From: Treponema sp.
Lineage (GTDB): Bacteria; Spirochaetota; Spirochaetia; Treponematales; Treponemataceae
Direction: 5' to 3'
DNA: 49,023 nt
Assembly (NCBI GenBank): GCA_016296655.1
Contig: JAEDIW010000015.1
Span: forward strand, 1-49,023
Positions 17,072 to 25,064 of the stretch are shown here, in pieces (positions within the stretch are counted from its first letter, which is position 1; every line of letters begins with the position of its first letter). The notes beneath the pieces were generated by a model. It ran no database searches, was not told where the DNA came from, and saw nothing but the letters and a program-made list of their open reading frames with translations. The position numbers were made by a program, and so were the translations under genes.

Positions 17072-17173
17072 GTGAACCGGAAACTTTCAAAAAGTCCGGC
17101 AAAGTCTTTAGCTTAGTTTCTGAAATCTGTAATTTTTTGCAGAAATCAGAACTTAATTCGCAGGAGGTTTTTT
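17072..17173 (+). promoter_or_regulatory. Structured 5' leader of hsp20
   Basis: Two hairpins can form: CCGGA/TCCGG at about 17078-17100, and TTCTGA...TCAGAA at about 17119-17152 with an inner TCTG/CAGA stem. The AGGAGG ribosome site lies just after them. A small heat-shock gene leader of this kind could be a thermosensor, but I see no long duplex that clearly hides the ribosome site. Confidence 0.35.
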
Positions 17174-17605
17174 ATGAACGAATTAGCACTTTTTAATGAC
17201 TTGTTTAACAATTTTGATGAAGGTGAATTTGCACTGCCATCTTTCAATTTTAAGAAGGCCTTTCAGACTCCTAAAGTTGACATAAAGCAGAACGACAATG
17301 CATATACACTTGAAATGGATTTGCCAGGAAAAACCGACAAAGATGTAAACATTGAACTGAACAACAATATCCTGACAATTTCTTCTTCAACTGAAAACAA
17401 AAAAGAAGAAAAATCTGAAAAGAAAGCTGACGGCAAATGGATTGTACGCGAGCGCTCTTATTCACGTTTTTCAAGGAGTTTTGCATTGCCAGAGGACGTA
17501 AACTCAGAAAAGCTTTCTGCATGCGTTAAAAACGGCATACTTACTGTAACAATGCCGCGGAAAGCTTTGGCTAGTCCTAAACGCATTGCAATAACCTGCG
17601 CATAA
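17174..17605 (+). CDS. Small heat-shock protein (Hsp20/alpha-crystallin)
   Basis: This 143-residue ATP-independent chaperone holds unfolding proteins in the cytoplasm. The alpha-crystallin domain starts near residue 33 (TPKVDIKQNDNAYTLEMDLPG) and ends with the family signature KNGILTVTMPR, the GIL-x-V-x-x-P element. A Lys/Glu-rich insertion lies between beta strands 5 and 6 (ENKKEEKSEKKADGKW). The ribosome site is a full AGGAGG. The promoter is of the sigma-54 type, unusual for this family. A mini-element (17617-17708) now lies between the stop codon and the terminator. Confidence 0.95.
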   Translation: MNELALFNDLFNNFDEGEFALPSFNFKKAFQTPKVDIKQNDNAYTLEMDLPGKTDKDVNIELNNNILTISSSTENKKEEKSEKKADGKWIVRERSYSRFSRSFALPEDVNSEKLSACVKNGILTVTMPRKALASPKRIAITCA

Positions 17606-17616
17606 ATCTTATAAAT

Positions 17617-17708
17617 GGGGCTGTCTAATATGTTCTGTCATGCTGAATCTATTTCAGTATCAGTACTATATATAATGGCACAATGAGCTTTACTTTTGGG
17701 ACAGCCCC
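17617..17708 (+). mobile_element. Mini-element copy M3 (GGGGCTGTC ends)
   Basis: This 92-base copy is the best preserved. It starts GGGGCTGTCTAATATG and ends CTTTTGGGACAGCCCC, with perfect 9-base inverted ends. The inner region has TGTCATGCTGAAT and ATTTCAGTAT, forming an imperfect stem. It sits 11 bases after hsp20, so it is transcribed with the gene. Confidence 0.85.
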
Positions 17709-17713
17709 AAGTT

Positions 17714-17756
17714 AGCCGGTTTCAGTCTGTTTTCAGTCTCAGCCGGCTTTTTTTTT
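17714..17756 (+). terminator. Terminator of hsp20, downstream of the mini-element
   Basis: AGCCGG (17714) and CCGGCT (17743) pair and are followed by nine T residues. A second weaker hairpin, ATCATC/GATGAT with five T residues, lies at about 17760-17782. Confidence 0.8.
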
Positions 17757-17871
17757 ACATCATCAGAAAAGATGATTTTTAACCAAAAGGAGCTGCACTT
17801 ATCTGCGAACATCTGCAAATATTGGCAGATATAGGCGATTGCCTGCGAACATCAGTTGCAGGCGCCCGTGA

Positions 17872-19077
17872 TTATCTGCCGGCTTCAGCTTTTCTGGCCA
17901 TTTTGTAAATCTCAGCAAGTTCTTCCCTGCCAAGCTTCTTTACAGTCCCAACAGTTCGCTTGCCGTGCCAGGTGCAGTTTTCAGCAAGAATTTCGCATTG
18001 TTCATCAGAAAGTTTTAGTCCCAAATCTTCCATATTAACAGGCATTTTGATTGACTTAAAAAAGCCTTCCATCCCTGCAATCGCGCGCAAGGCAAAGTCT
18101 CCGTTGCTTTCGCCTTTATTTTTTGTAAGACCAAGCATGTCTGTTCCCATCTGGCAAAAACGCTCCTCATTTTCCTTATAGACAAAGCGTGCCCAGCTTG
18201 CCCATACAGCTGCAAGACCTGCTCCATGAGTTACGTCAAACATGCCGCCAAGTTCGTGCTCAATCTGATGGCTTGCCCAGTCACCGTTGCCGAAAGGTCC
18301 TGTCAAACCGTTATGACTCAGGCTTGAAGCCCACATGATTTCTGCACGGGCATTGTAATCTTTCGGATTTTTCAGCAGGACAGGAGCATTTGCCATTACA
18401 GTTTTTACAAGCCCCGCTGCAATCGAATCAACCAGTATTGAATTTTCAGTACCTTTTGCGGTGAACCATCTTTCCAAAGTATGCATGATAATGTCCGTTG
18501 CACCGCTCATTGTCTGCCATTCAGAAAGACTTTCCGTTAATTCAGGATTCATAACTGCAAATCTGCAGCGGCAGTAATTGCTCGAAAAACCGATTTTTTC
18601 AAGAGTTTTGTCATTTGTAATTACAGAAGAATCGCTCATTTCACTGCCAGCAGCCGCAATTGTAAGGATTGCACCAATCGGAGTACATGCCGCAGGTTTG
18701 TTTTTTCTACTATAAATGTCCCATACTGGAAAATCGTTTGCAAGTCCGTAACCAATAGCCTTTGCAGAATCAATTACGGAACCGCCCCCAACAGCAAGAA
18801 TAAAATCAACTTTTTCAGCCTTGCAAAGTTCAATTCCTTCCTCCACAAGAGAAAGCAAAGGGTTTGGCTTGACTCCTCCAAGACTTATAAAATCAATCTG
18901 TTCAGCTTTCAGAGAATCAAAAATTCTATCCAGAAGCCCTGATTTTTTTGCTGACTGACCGCCAAAATGAACCAGAACCTTTTTGCAGTTCTGTTCCTTA
19001 ACAAGTTTTCCAACCTGACTTTCACTGTTTTTGCCGAAAACAACCTTAGTCGGCGTAAAATATGTAAAATTCTGCAT
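17872..19077 (-). CDS. Iron-containing alcohol dehydrogenase (YqhD/BDH-like)
   Basis: This family reduces aldehydes to alcohols with NAD(P)H and a divalent metal in the cytoplasm. Visible features are the nucleotide loop VGGGSVIDSAKAIGYG, the metal ligands Asp and His in SGATDIIMHTLERW, and two further His in WASHQIEHELGGMFDVTHGAGLA. The overall pattern resembles butanol dehydrogenase/YqhD proteins. I chose ATG 19077 (MQNFTYFTP, 401 residues): a perfect TATAAT ends seven bases upstream, so the upstream ATG at 19086 would lie inside the -10 box. There is no ribosome site. A role in fermentation or aldehyde detoxification is inferred. Confidence 0.9.
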   Translation of the reverse strand: MQNFTYFTPTKVVFGKNSESQVGKLVKEQNCKKVLVHFGGQSAKKSGLLDRIFDSLKAEQIDFISLGGVKPNPLLSLVEEGIELCKAEKVDFILAVGGGSVIDSAKAIGYGLANDFPVWDIYSRKNKPAACTPIGAILTIAAAGSEMSDSSVITNDKTLEKIGFSSNYCRCRFAVMNPELTESLSEWQTMSGATDIIMHTLERWFTAKGTENSILVDSIAAGLVKTVMANAPVLLKNPKDYNARAEIMWASSLSHNGLTGPFGNGDWASHQIEHELGGMFDVTHGAGLAAVWASWARFVYKENEERFCQMGTDMLGLTKNKGESNGDFALRAIAGMEGFFKSIKMPVNMEDLGLKLSDEQCEILAENCTWHGKRTVGTVKKLGREELAEIYKMARKAEAGR

Positions 19078-19164
19078 AAAAAACATTATAGCACACTAAT
19101 TTTCAAAAAAAAATCCAAACCTCTGCATTTGCCTGTTACATTCAAGGTTAACAGTGAAAATTCC

Positions 19165-20802
19165 TCAATAGGATTTATTCTGTGTTTCTTTAATCTTAAT
19201 CGCCAGCATAGTTATATCGTCAAACTGTTGTGCCGTATCATTAAACTTTTCAATTGCATTACGCATATTTTTGCATATTTCTTCCAGACTTTTGTTTTTT
19301 GATGAATTTAAGGTGTCAATCAATCTTTCATTGCCAAATTCCTTGTTTGCTGGACTCATTGCTTCAGGAATTCCATCGGTGTAGTTAAACAAAATATCAC
19401 CTGGTTCCAGTTGTATCTGAGATTCAGCATATTTTATGCCTGACATTCCACCTAGAACAAAGCCTGCTTTTATATCTTCAAAAACAAAAGAAGAATCTTT
19501 TTTCATAAGAGCAGGTTTTTCATGCCCTGCATTTGAATAAGTGAAAATATTAGTTTCAAGATCGAGAATTCCACAAAAACAGGTAACAAACATTTCTTCA
19601 GGATTTTCTTCGCATAATTCCTGATTCGTCGCAGAAAGCACTTCTGCCGGTGACATTCCGGCTTTAAAATTTTTTCTCAAAATAATTTTGGAAATCATCA
19701 TAAATAAGGCAGCCGGAACACCTTTTCCAGAAACATCTGCAATTACAAGTGCAATATGTTTATCATCTATTTTAAAGAAATCATAAAAATCACCACCAAC
19801 TTCAAAAGCAGGCTGCATTGTGGCATACAAATCTATTGAGCCAAGTGCAATAGGTTTTGGCAAAGCCCCCAGTTGAATGGCAGCAGCAATTTTTAATTGA
19901 GTTTCCGCTCGTTCTTTTTCTGCTGTAATGGCTGTAATATTTTTAATATGATTTACAATCTGATGCTCCATATCGGTGACAGAATCTGCAAGATAACCTA
20001 TTTCATCAAGTGTTTTTAATATATCCACTAAATTATTTTCAGAAATTGTGTTTTCTTTGGAAAAACGAACAGTTTCGTTTGAAATACGGATAATTTTATT
20101 AACAAGAATCTTCTGAATGAAAGCCTGTAAAGCAAAATAAATAATCAAGTCTGCAAGAACTGTTACCATCAAAACCATCAGAAGATAATCTTTTCTGGCA
20201 ACATAAAGATATTTCATAGGAAGCTCAACAGCAATTAATTTTGAAACAGATGAATGTCCTGTTTCTTTCAAAGGAATAAGAGTTGTAATGTGATGTCCTG
20301 TTTCTAATAATCCTTTATCTCGGATGACAATTTCATATTCCGATTTGCCTTCAATTAATCTTCTGTATGCTTTTTCATATTCAACGTTTGTTGTATTTCT
20401 GACATATCCTGCATTGAATGGAGTTTTTCCGCTGTTTTTACCGGCACAGGAAAAATCAAAAGTGATATGTTTATAATCAGTTTGATCAGGCGTAATGATA
20501 TAAATAAAAGTAGCTCCCATATCATTACACAAATTAACAATGCTTTCATGAAAAATTTTATATTCAGGAAGAAGTTCATTACTATTTTCCTGACGGCTTT
20601 TTGAATAACTGCTTACATCGTAATTAGAACAAATTGACTGCGATGCACGGGCAATTGATATTGAATTATCAAAATATACATTTAAAAGAATTTTTGTGAA
20701 AATCTTATAACCGCCGGCTGCAATAATTACACTGAACAAAAAAAGAATAATTATCATTCCTAATGAGATTTTCTGTTTTATCTTTAAATGCCTTTTTCCC
20801 AT
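19165..20802 (-). CDS. Membrane-bound SpoIIE/RsbU-type PP2C phosphatase
   Basis: The 545-residue protein has a membrane helix near residues 12-34, an extracytoplasmic sensor domain of about 165 residues, a second helix near 205-228, a helical linker, and a C-terminal PPM/PP2C phosphatase with GGDFYDFF, DVSGKGVPAALFM and DGIPEA. Such phosphatases dephosphorylate an anti-sigma antagonist (RsbV/SpoIIAA type) in response to an outside signal. The gene ends a minus-strand run rsbV-rsbW-rsbU-like, which supports this. CAGGAG precedes the ATG. The ligand of the sensor domain is unknown. Confidence 0.9.
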   Translation of the reverse strand: MGKRHLKIKQKISLGMIIILFLFSVIIAAGGYKIFTKILLNVYFDNSISIARASQSICSNYDVSSYSKSRQENSNELLPEYKIFHESIVNLCNDMGATFIYIITPDQTDYKHITFDFSCAGKNSGKTPFNAGYVRNTTNVEYEKAYRRLIEGKSEYEIVIRDKGLLETGHHITTLIPLKETGHSSVSKLIAVELPMKYLYVARKDYLLMVLMVTVLADLIIYFALQAFIQKILVNKIIRISNETVRFSKENTISENNLVDILKTLDEIGYLADSVTDMEHQIVNHIKNITAITAEKERAETQLKIAAAIQLGALPKPIALGSIDLYATMQPAFEVGGDFYDFFKIDDKHIALVIADVSGKGVPAALFMMISKIILRKNFKAGMSPAEVLSATNQELCEENPEEMFVTCFCGILDLETNIFTYSNAGHEKPALMKKDSSFVFEDIKAGFVLGGMSGIKYAESQIQLEPGDILFNYTDGIPEAMSPANKEFGNERLIDTLNSSKNKSLEEICKNMRNAIEKFNDTAQQFDDITMLAIKIKETQNKSY

Positions 20803-20879
20803 TAAGAAACTCCTGTTTCTGATTTTCTCAGAATTGTTAATTCATAACTTTTTTGCATCTGCTTTTATTTCAATCTGCG

Positions 20880-21275
20880 TTAGCCAGATATTTTAATCGT
20901 AAAAATATTTTTGTTATCATTCCGGGCATATTCAACAGAATCCATCATTTCTTTTACAATATGAATTCCTAAACCCCCGATTTTACGTTCATCTAAGCCG
21001 GCTCCAATATCAGGGGCTTCAGAATCTGTCAGCGGATTGAAAGGTTTTCCGTTATCAATAAAGGAAACTGATACTGTTTTTTCTTCAAAAGAACATTGTA
21101 TGCGAAGATAATCTGCACCACTGTAATAAACAACATTACTTACAACTTCATCCGTACAAACTGCAATTTTAGTTGCCGCTTTTGTATTTATAGAATTATC
21201 ACCGCAAAAATTATTAATAAATTCCTGAATCTCAGTAAGAGCTTTTATTTTTACCGGATATTCTTTTTCAATCAT
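20880..21275 (-). CDS. RsbW/SpoIIAB-type serine kinase (anti-sigma-like ATPase)
   Basis: The 131 residues form a GHKL ATPase: N box in CTDEVVSNVVYYSG, G1 box in FIDNGKPFNPL and G2 box in RKIGGLGIHIVKEMMD. These kinases phosphorylate an RsbV-like partner and, when free, bind and inhibit a sigma factor or another target. It lies 38 bases after the rsbV-like gene and 77 bases before the phosphatase. There is no obvious ribosome site before the ATG. No sigma factor gene is adjacent, so the controlled target is unknown. Confidence 0.88.
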   Translation of the reverse strand: MIEKEYPVKIKALTEIQEFINNFCGDNSINTKAATKIAVCTDEVVSNVVYYSGADYLRIQCSFEEKTVSVSFIDNGKPFNPLTDSEAPDIGAGLDERKIGGLGIHIVKEMMDSVEYARNDNKNIFTIKISG

Positions 21276-21313
21276 ATATCAATCATGCAAATCGTTATTC
21301 AGCAGATATTTAT

Positions 21314-21613
21314 TTAACAAATCGTAAGAATATCAGAAAAACCCGTTACTTCAAAAACTTCCCTAATGGAATTATTAATATTCGTGATTTTCATTTCTCC
21401 ATTAGTTGAAGCAATTTTTTTCTGTATTTTTAAAAGTACGCGAAGTCCTGAAGATGAAATATATTCAACATGCGAAAAATCCATAATAATATTGTTTGTC
21501 TGAGAAAGAACTGTTTCTGCTTCATTTTCAAATGCAGGCGAATTTACCGTATCAATCATTCCTTCAGGAATAATAGTCGCTATGCTGCCATTTATTGTTT
21601 TAGTAATTTTCAT
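21314..21613 (-). CDS. RsbV/SpoIIAA-type anti-sigma factor antagonist (STAS domain)
   Basis: The 99-residue STAS protein has DFSHVEYISSSGLRVLL, where a serine of SSSG is the expected phosphorylation site. When unphosphorylated it would bind the RsbW-like kinase and free the target. ATG 21613 is chosen because AAAGGAGAG lies six bases upstream; a longer frame to 21685 lacks support. It opens the partner-switch operon. The region upstream is occupied by a GC-rich island with a mini-element, so the promoter must lie between about 21614 and 21750. Confidence 0.92.
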   Translation of the reverse strand: MKITKTINGSIATIIPEGMIDTVNSPAFENEAETVLSQTNNIIMDFSHVEYISSSGLRVLLKIQKKIASTNGEMKITNINNSIREVFEVTGFSDILTIC

Positions 21614-21751
21614 GTCAAACTCTCCTTTGTCAACAATTATAATATATATTCTGCATTTATCAAATAAATTCATTCCTGCAAACATGTAACTCTTCCTGCC
21701 TTTGCATTTTTGACCTGTTCCCTGCCTGAATATTTTGTAATTTTTTATTTA

Positions 21752-21985
21752 TGGGCGTGCGGCGCAACCTTCGGTTGCTTAGCGAGTTTGCCTTGCAAAC
21801 TCGCTACGACAGGCTTTCCGCACTTCCGCGTCTGTGCGCTCCATTCTACAGGGTCTGTCCAATCAGTTCCGTTATTCTGAATTTTTTTTAAGCATCTGCA
21901 CTGTTGAAATGCCTTATGAACTTTACTTTTAGGACAGCCCCTGTAGAACGCCTCCGGCGGTGCTCCAATCCTTCACGCTTCGCTT
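21752..21985. repeat. GC-rich hairpin island D, interrupted by a mini-element
   Basis: Left part: GCAACC/GGTTGC and AGCGAGTTTGC/GCAAACTCGCT around CTT, the latter sharing its core stem with the tandem repeat at the window start. Right part: GCCTCCGGCGG and GCTTCGC. TTCTACAG at about 21844-21851 and CTGTAGAA at 21941-21948 face each other across the mini-element, so the element lies inside a palindrome. The island separates the divergent rsbV-like and degP genes. Confidence 0.7.
21851..21941 (+). mobile_element. Mini-element copy M4
   Basis: The right end (CTTTACTTTTAGGACAGCCCC region) is well conserved; the left end is altered to GGGTCTGTCCAATC. Length is 91 bases. It has no coding potential. 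It is placed inside island D as M1 is inside island C. Confidence 0.75.
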
Positions 21986-22170
21986 ATAAAAATATTTTTC
22001 GCCACAAAAATTCTTTAATCAAATAAAACATAAAATTATTGCATTTTTTTGTAACACTTTCGGCTGGAATTTATTATTTTTATTGTATATACAAAATGCA
22101 CGGAAGCCTTTCAAAAACAACTTCCGCAAACATGAAAATTATAAATTTGAACTTTGGGAGGTCATAAAAT

Positions 22171-23661
22171 ATGAAAACCTGGAAGAAATATCTTGTAGCT
22201 GCAGTTTCATCTGCAGTTCTTGCATTTGCGCTGATTTCTTTTTCTTTAACAGGAGTTGGAGTTCACGGTTCGGCTGCAACAGCTTTTGCAGACAGTACTC
22301 CTGCTGTTTCCATTCCTGCAGAATCGTTAAAAGTTGTTGAAGCCCTGCAGAATTCTTTCCGCGCCATAAGCAACGGTCTTTTGCCGTCAGTTGTAGAAGT
22401 TGATGTAACTGAAAAGAAAACTGCTCCTGCAAATCCTTTTGAAAACATACCTTTCTTTTTCTTTGGCAATCCTAACCAGCAGCAGAATTCAAAACCCCGT
22501 GAATATGAGCAGAAAGGACTTGGCTCTGGTGTAATCGTCCGCCGTTCTGGAAAAACCCTTTATGTACTTACAAACAACCACGTTGCAGGTTCTGCAACAG
22601 AAATCAAAATAAAATTGAACGACGGACGGGAATTTCCTGGAAAGCTTGTTGGAGCAGACGAACGTATGGACATTGCGCTTGTTTCATTCATTTCAGATGA
22701 CAGTTCAATTCCTGTTGCAAAACTTGGCGACTCCGACAAAGTTCAGCCGGGCGACATCTGTCTTGCAATGGGTGCTCCTTTAGGTTACAGACAGTCTGTA
22801 ACACAAGGAATTATCAGTGCTACAGGACGTTCTGGCAGTGGAATCGGTAACGTTTCGGATTTTATTCAGACGGATGCTGCCATCAATCAGGGAAATTCCG
22901 GCGGTCCGCTTGTAAATATTTACGGTGAAGTAATCGGTATAAACACCTGGATTGCATCTTCTTCCGGCGGTTCTCAAGGACTTGGTTTTTCAATTCCTAT
23001 AAATAATATAAAACAGGCAATTGATGACTTTATCCGTGACGGAAAAATTTCTTACGGCTGGATGGGCGTTTCCCTTGTTGAAGTTTCAGAAGATTTCAAG
23101 CAGTCGCTTAAGGTTCAGAATCTGGAAGGTGCATTTGCCTCCCAGATATTCATAGGTTCTCCAGCCCAGAAGGCAGGAATGCAGGCTGGTGACTTTATTA
23201 CTGAACTTAACGGACATCAGGTAAAATCTGTTGATCAGCTTGTTCGCGAAGTTGGTAATCTAAGGGCGGGAACTACGGCTCAGTTTACAGTGCTTCGCAA
23301 CGGCAAAAAAACTGTACTTTCTGTAAACATTGAAGAACGCAAATCAGAAATTTCAGCAGATGATTCAAAGCTGTGGCCAGGATTTATTGCAGTTCCATTG
23401 ACAGACTCTGTACGCGAACAGATTGGCCTTGATGACAAAGGTGTAAAAGGTGTCGTTGTAAGCAATGTTTACGAAAAAACAGCTGCTGCATATTTGAGCC
23501 TTCAGCCAAATGGCATAATTACAGCCGTAAACGGAAAATCTGTTTCAAATCTTGCAGAACTTTACAGCGCAATGGATTTGTCAAAAAATAATTCTGTAAA
23601 TTTTGACATTTACACAAATGGCGGAACTATAACAACAAGTACTTATAAAGTAAAAAAATAA
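22171..23661 (+). CDS. degP: Periplasmic serine protease DegP/HtrA (S1C family)
   Basis: DegP degrades or refolds damaged envelope proteins. The 496-residue product has an N-terminal signal or anchor (about 7-30), a trypsin-like domain with the triad His 137 (TNNHV), Asp 167 (RMDIAL) and Ser 243 (GNSGGPL), and two PDZ domains (about 290-375 and 390-490). The segment between the signal and the protease is rich in Phe, Asn and Gln. GGGAGG precedes the ATG. A second, lipid-anchored HtrA-like protease is encoded at 36013-37656. Confidence 0.95.
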   Translation: MKTWKKYLVAAVSSAVLAFALISFSLTGVGVHGSAATAFADSTPAVSIPAESLKVVEALQNSFRAISNGLLPSVVEVDVTEKKTAPANPFENIPFFFFGNPNQQQNSKPREYEQKGLGSGVIVRRSGKTLYVLTNNHVAGSATEIKIKLNDGREFPGKLVGADERMDIALVSFISDDSSIPVAKLGDSDKVQPGDICLAMGAPLGYRQSVTQGIISATGRSGSGIGNVSDFIQTDAAINQGNSGGPLVNIYGEVIGINTWIASSSGGSQGLGFSIPINNIKQAIDDFIRDGKISYGWMGVSLVEVSEDFKQSLKVQNLEGAFASQIFIGSPAQKAGMQAGDFITELNGHQVKSVDQLVREVGNLRAGTTAQFTVLRNGKKTVLSVNIEERKSEISADDSKLWPGFIAVPLTDSVREQIGLDDKGVKGVVVSNVYEKTAAAYLSLQPNGIITAVNGKSVSNLAELYSAMDLSKNNSVNFDIYTNGGTITTSTYKVKK

Positions 23662-23712
23662 TTTCTGGGGCTGAAGAAATATCAGTCGCAGCCGATTATT
23701 TTTCTAGGTGCA

Positions 23713-23833
23713 GGGGCTGTCCCTAAAAAGTAAAGTTTATAGTGTCATTTCTGAATTTTTTTCGGAATCTCTACAATATATACACTGTAGATGCTGAAAT
23801 AATTCTGTATGACAGAACTTATCAGACAGCCCC
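23713..23833 (-). mobile_element. Mini-element copy M5, inverted and longer
   Basis: This 121-base copy lies in the opposite orientation (GGGGCTGTCCCTAAAAAGTAAAG on the plus strand at the left, GACAGCCCC at the right). Its reverse complement aligns with M3 but carries about 29 extra bases in the middle. It ends in a T-rich stretch and sits between degP and the rplU promoter, where its perfect ends could also stop transcription. Confidence 0.82.
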
Positions 23834-23922
23834 TTTTTTATTTGAGCAGTTTTTTCGGCGCATAAAATGCTTTGTGAAAGCATGGCTGGGGCGTTTTTGT
23901 GCTGGCAGTGTTTATTCCATGC

Positions 23923-23952
23923 TTGACTAAAACTTGTTGTTTCTGATATTAT
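23923..23952 (+). promoter_or_regulatory. Probable promoter of rplU-prp-rpmA
   Basis: TTGACT (23923-23928) and TATTAT (23947-23952) are 18 bases apart. The leader would be about 87 bases long. I see no recognisable ribosomal-protein leader structure in it. Confidence 0.5.
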
Positions 23953-24045
23953 TACGTTCACATATATGGTAAACTTGCCTTGTGGTATGTCCCGTTAAAT
24001 ACTGCGGCGATTTTTTCATATTATTTCTTGAGTTGAGGTATTTTT

Positions 24046-24360
24046 ATGTACGCACTTATTCAGTATAAAGGCAAAGAATTTAAGGCCGAAAAAGGTGCAG
24101 TTCTGCAGTTTGATAAACTTGATGCAGAAAAAGGTGCAAAAATTGAAATTGATTCCGTATTGCTCGTAAGCGACGGAGATAAAATCAGTGTTGGTACTCC
24201 TTTTGTAAAGGGTGCTAAGGTTACAGTTGTTGTAGAAGATTCTTTCAAAGACAGAAAGGTTCTTGTTTTTAAATACAAGAGCAAGAAAGACTATCACCGT
24301 CTTATTGGTCACAGACAGCAGTATACAAATGTTCGCGTAGAGGACATTGTAGTAGCATAA
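24046..24360 (+). CDS. rplU: 50S ribosomal protein L21
   Basis: L21 binds 23S rRNA in the large subunit. The 104-residue sequence MYALIQYKGKEFKAEKGAVLQFDKL...KDYHRLIGHRQQYTNVRVEDIV matches the family, including the C-terminal HRQxYTxVxVxxI signature. GAGG precedes the ATG. It opens the rplU-prp-rpmA cluster conserved in many bacteria; prp follows after three bases. Confidence 0.97.
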   Translation: MYALIQYKGKEFKAEKGAVLQFDKLDAEKGAKIEIDSVLLVSDGDKISVGTPFVKGAKVTVVVEDSFKDRKVLVFKYKSKKDYHRLIGHRQQYTNVRVEDIVVA

Positions 24361-24363
24361 GTT

Positions 24364-24705
24364 ATGACCTGCGTACATCTGGTTCGTTCCCGGACAGGCC
24401 GGTTGCTTTATTGCAGAGCAGAAGGTCATTCTGGTTATGCAGCGAAAGGACAGGATATTGTGTGTGCAGCAGTTACGGTTTTGCTTCGTACTGTTGTTGA
24501 TGTTCTGTCAAAAACAGATGGCGTACAGTTAAATGCTGATTTTACAACCCGTGGACTTGTCGAGTTTGCGGTGAATAAAACAGGATTCAGCAAGAAATTA
24601 GATGCTGAACTTGAGTTTGCTGGAAAATTTCTGGAAGAAGGATTTAGTTCTCTTGCGCAGGAATATCCAGAAAATGTAACATTGTATAAACAGACAGAAG
24701 CTTAG
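24364..24705 (+). CDS. prp: Prp-type cysteine protease (YsxB family)
   Basis: The 113-residue protein has the Prp active-site layout: His 22 in AEGHSGYA and Cys 34 in GQDIVCAAVTVL, the same positions as in the Staphylococcus protease. In Firmicutes, Prp removes an N-terminal extension from L27. Here the L27 gene next door has no such extension, so the substrate is unclear. The ATG is three bases after the rplU stop and lacks a ribosome site, suggesting translational coupling. Confidence 0.85.
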   Translation: MTCVHLVRSRTGRLLYCRAEGHSGYAAKGQDIVCAAVTVLLRTVVDVLSKTDGVQLNADFTTRGLVEFAVNKTGFSKKLDAELEFAGKFLEEGFSSLAQEYPENVTLYKQTEA

Positions 24706-24723
24706 GCTTTGTGGAGGAATATT

Positions 24724-24981
24724 ATGGGAAGATCAAGAGGCGGTAGCGGTGCCAAAAACGGACGCGATTCAAACCCAAAACACCTTGGAGTAAAAAAATT
24801 TGCTGGTGAGGTAGTTACAGCAGGTTCTATCATTCTTAAACAGCGTGGAACAAAAGTTCACCCTGGTGATAATGTTATGAAAGCAAAAGATGACAGCCTT
24901 TTTGCTGTTGTTGACGGAACAGTTGTTTTCGGAGAACGCAAAAACAGAAAAATTGTTTCAGTTTCTCCAGTAGAAGCATAG
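24724..24981 (+). CDS. rpmA: 50S ribosomal protein L27
   Basis: L27 reaches into the peptidyl-transferase centre. The 85-residue product starts MGRSRGGSGAKNGRDSNPKHLG, the usual mature-type N terminus. GGAGG lies six bases before this ATG. A longer frame (TTG 24709) would run through the ribosome site and is rejected. There is no cleavable N-terminal extension of the Firmicutes type (MLKLNLQFF-like), although the Prp protease gene is adjacent. A terminator follows at 25007-25043. Confidence 0.97.
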   Translation: MGRSRGGSGAKNGRDSNPKHLGVKKFAGEVVTAGSIILKQRGTKVHPGDNVMKAKDDSLFAVVDGTVVFGERKNRKIVSVSPVEA

Positions 24982-25006
24982 GTCAGCTTTTCTGTTCCTC
25001 ATAGAT

Positions 25007-25043
25007 TACCCGGACAGTTCTTCCTGTTCCGGGTATTTTTTTT
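25007..25043 (+). terminator. Terminator or attenuator between rpmA and obgE
   Basis: TACCCGGACAG and CTGTTCCGGGTA pair with one bulged base and are followed by eight T residues. It sits within a gene cluster usually treated as one operon, so it may reduce rather than stop transcription into obgE. Confidence 0.85.
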
Positions 25044-25064
25044 ATATGGTTGTGAGGTTAAATT

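Noticed and set aside
23742..23930. 62-codon plus-strand frame between degP and rplU
   Set aside because: It begins within a mini-element, has no ribosome site and overlaps the rplU promoter.
23953..24045. Ribosomal-protein L21 autoregulatory leader
   Set aside because: The leader is long enough, but I could not draw a convincing conserved structure.
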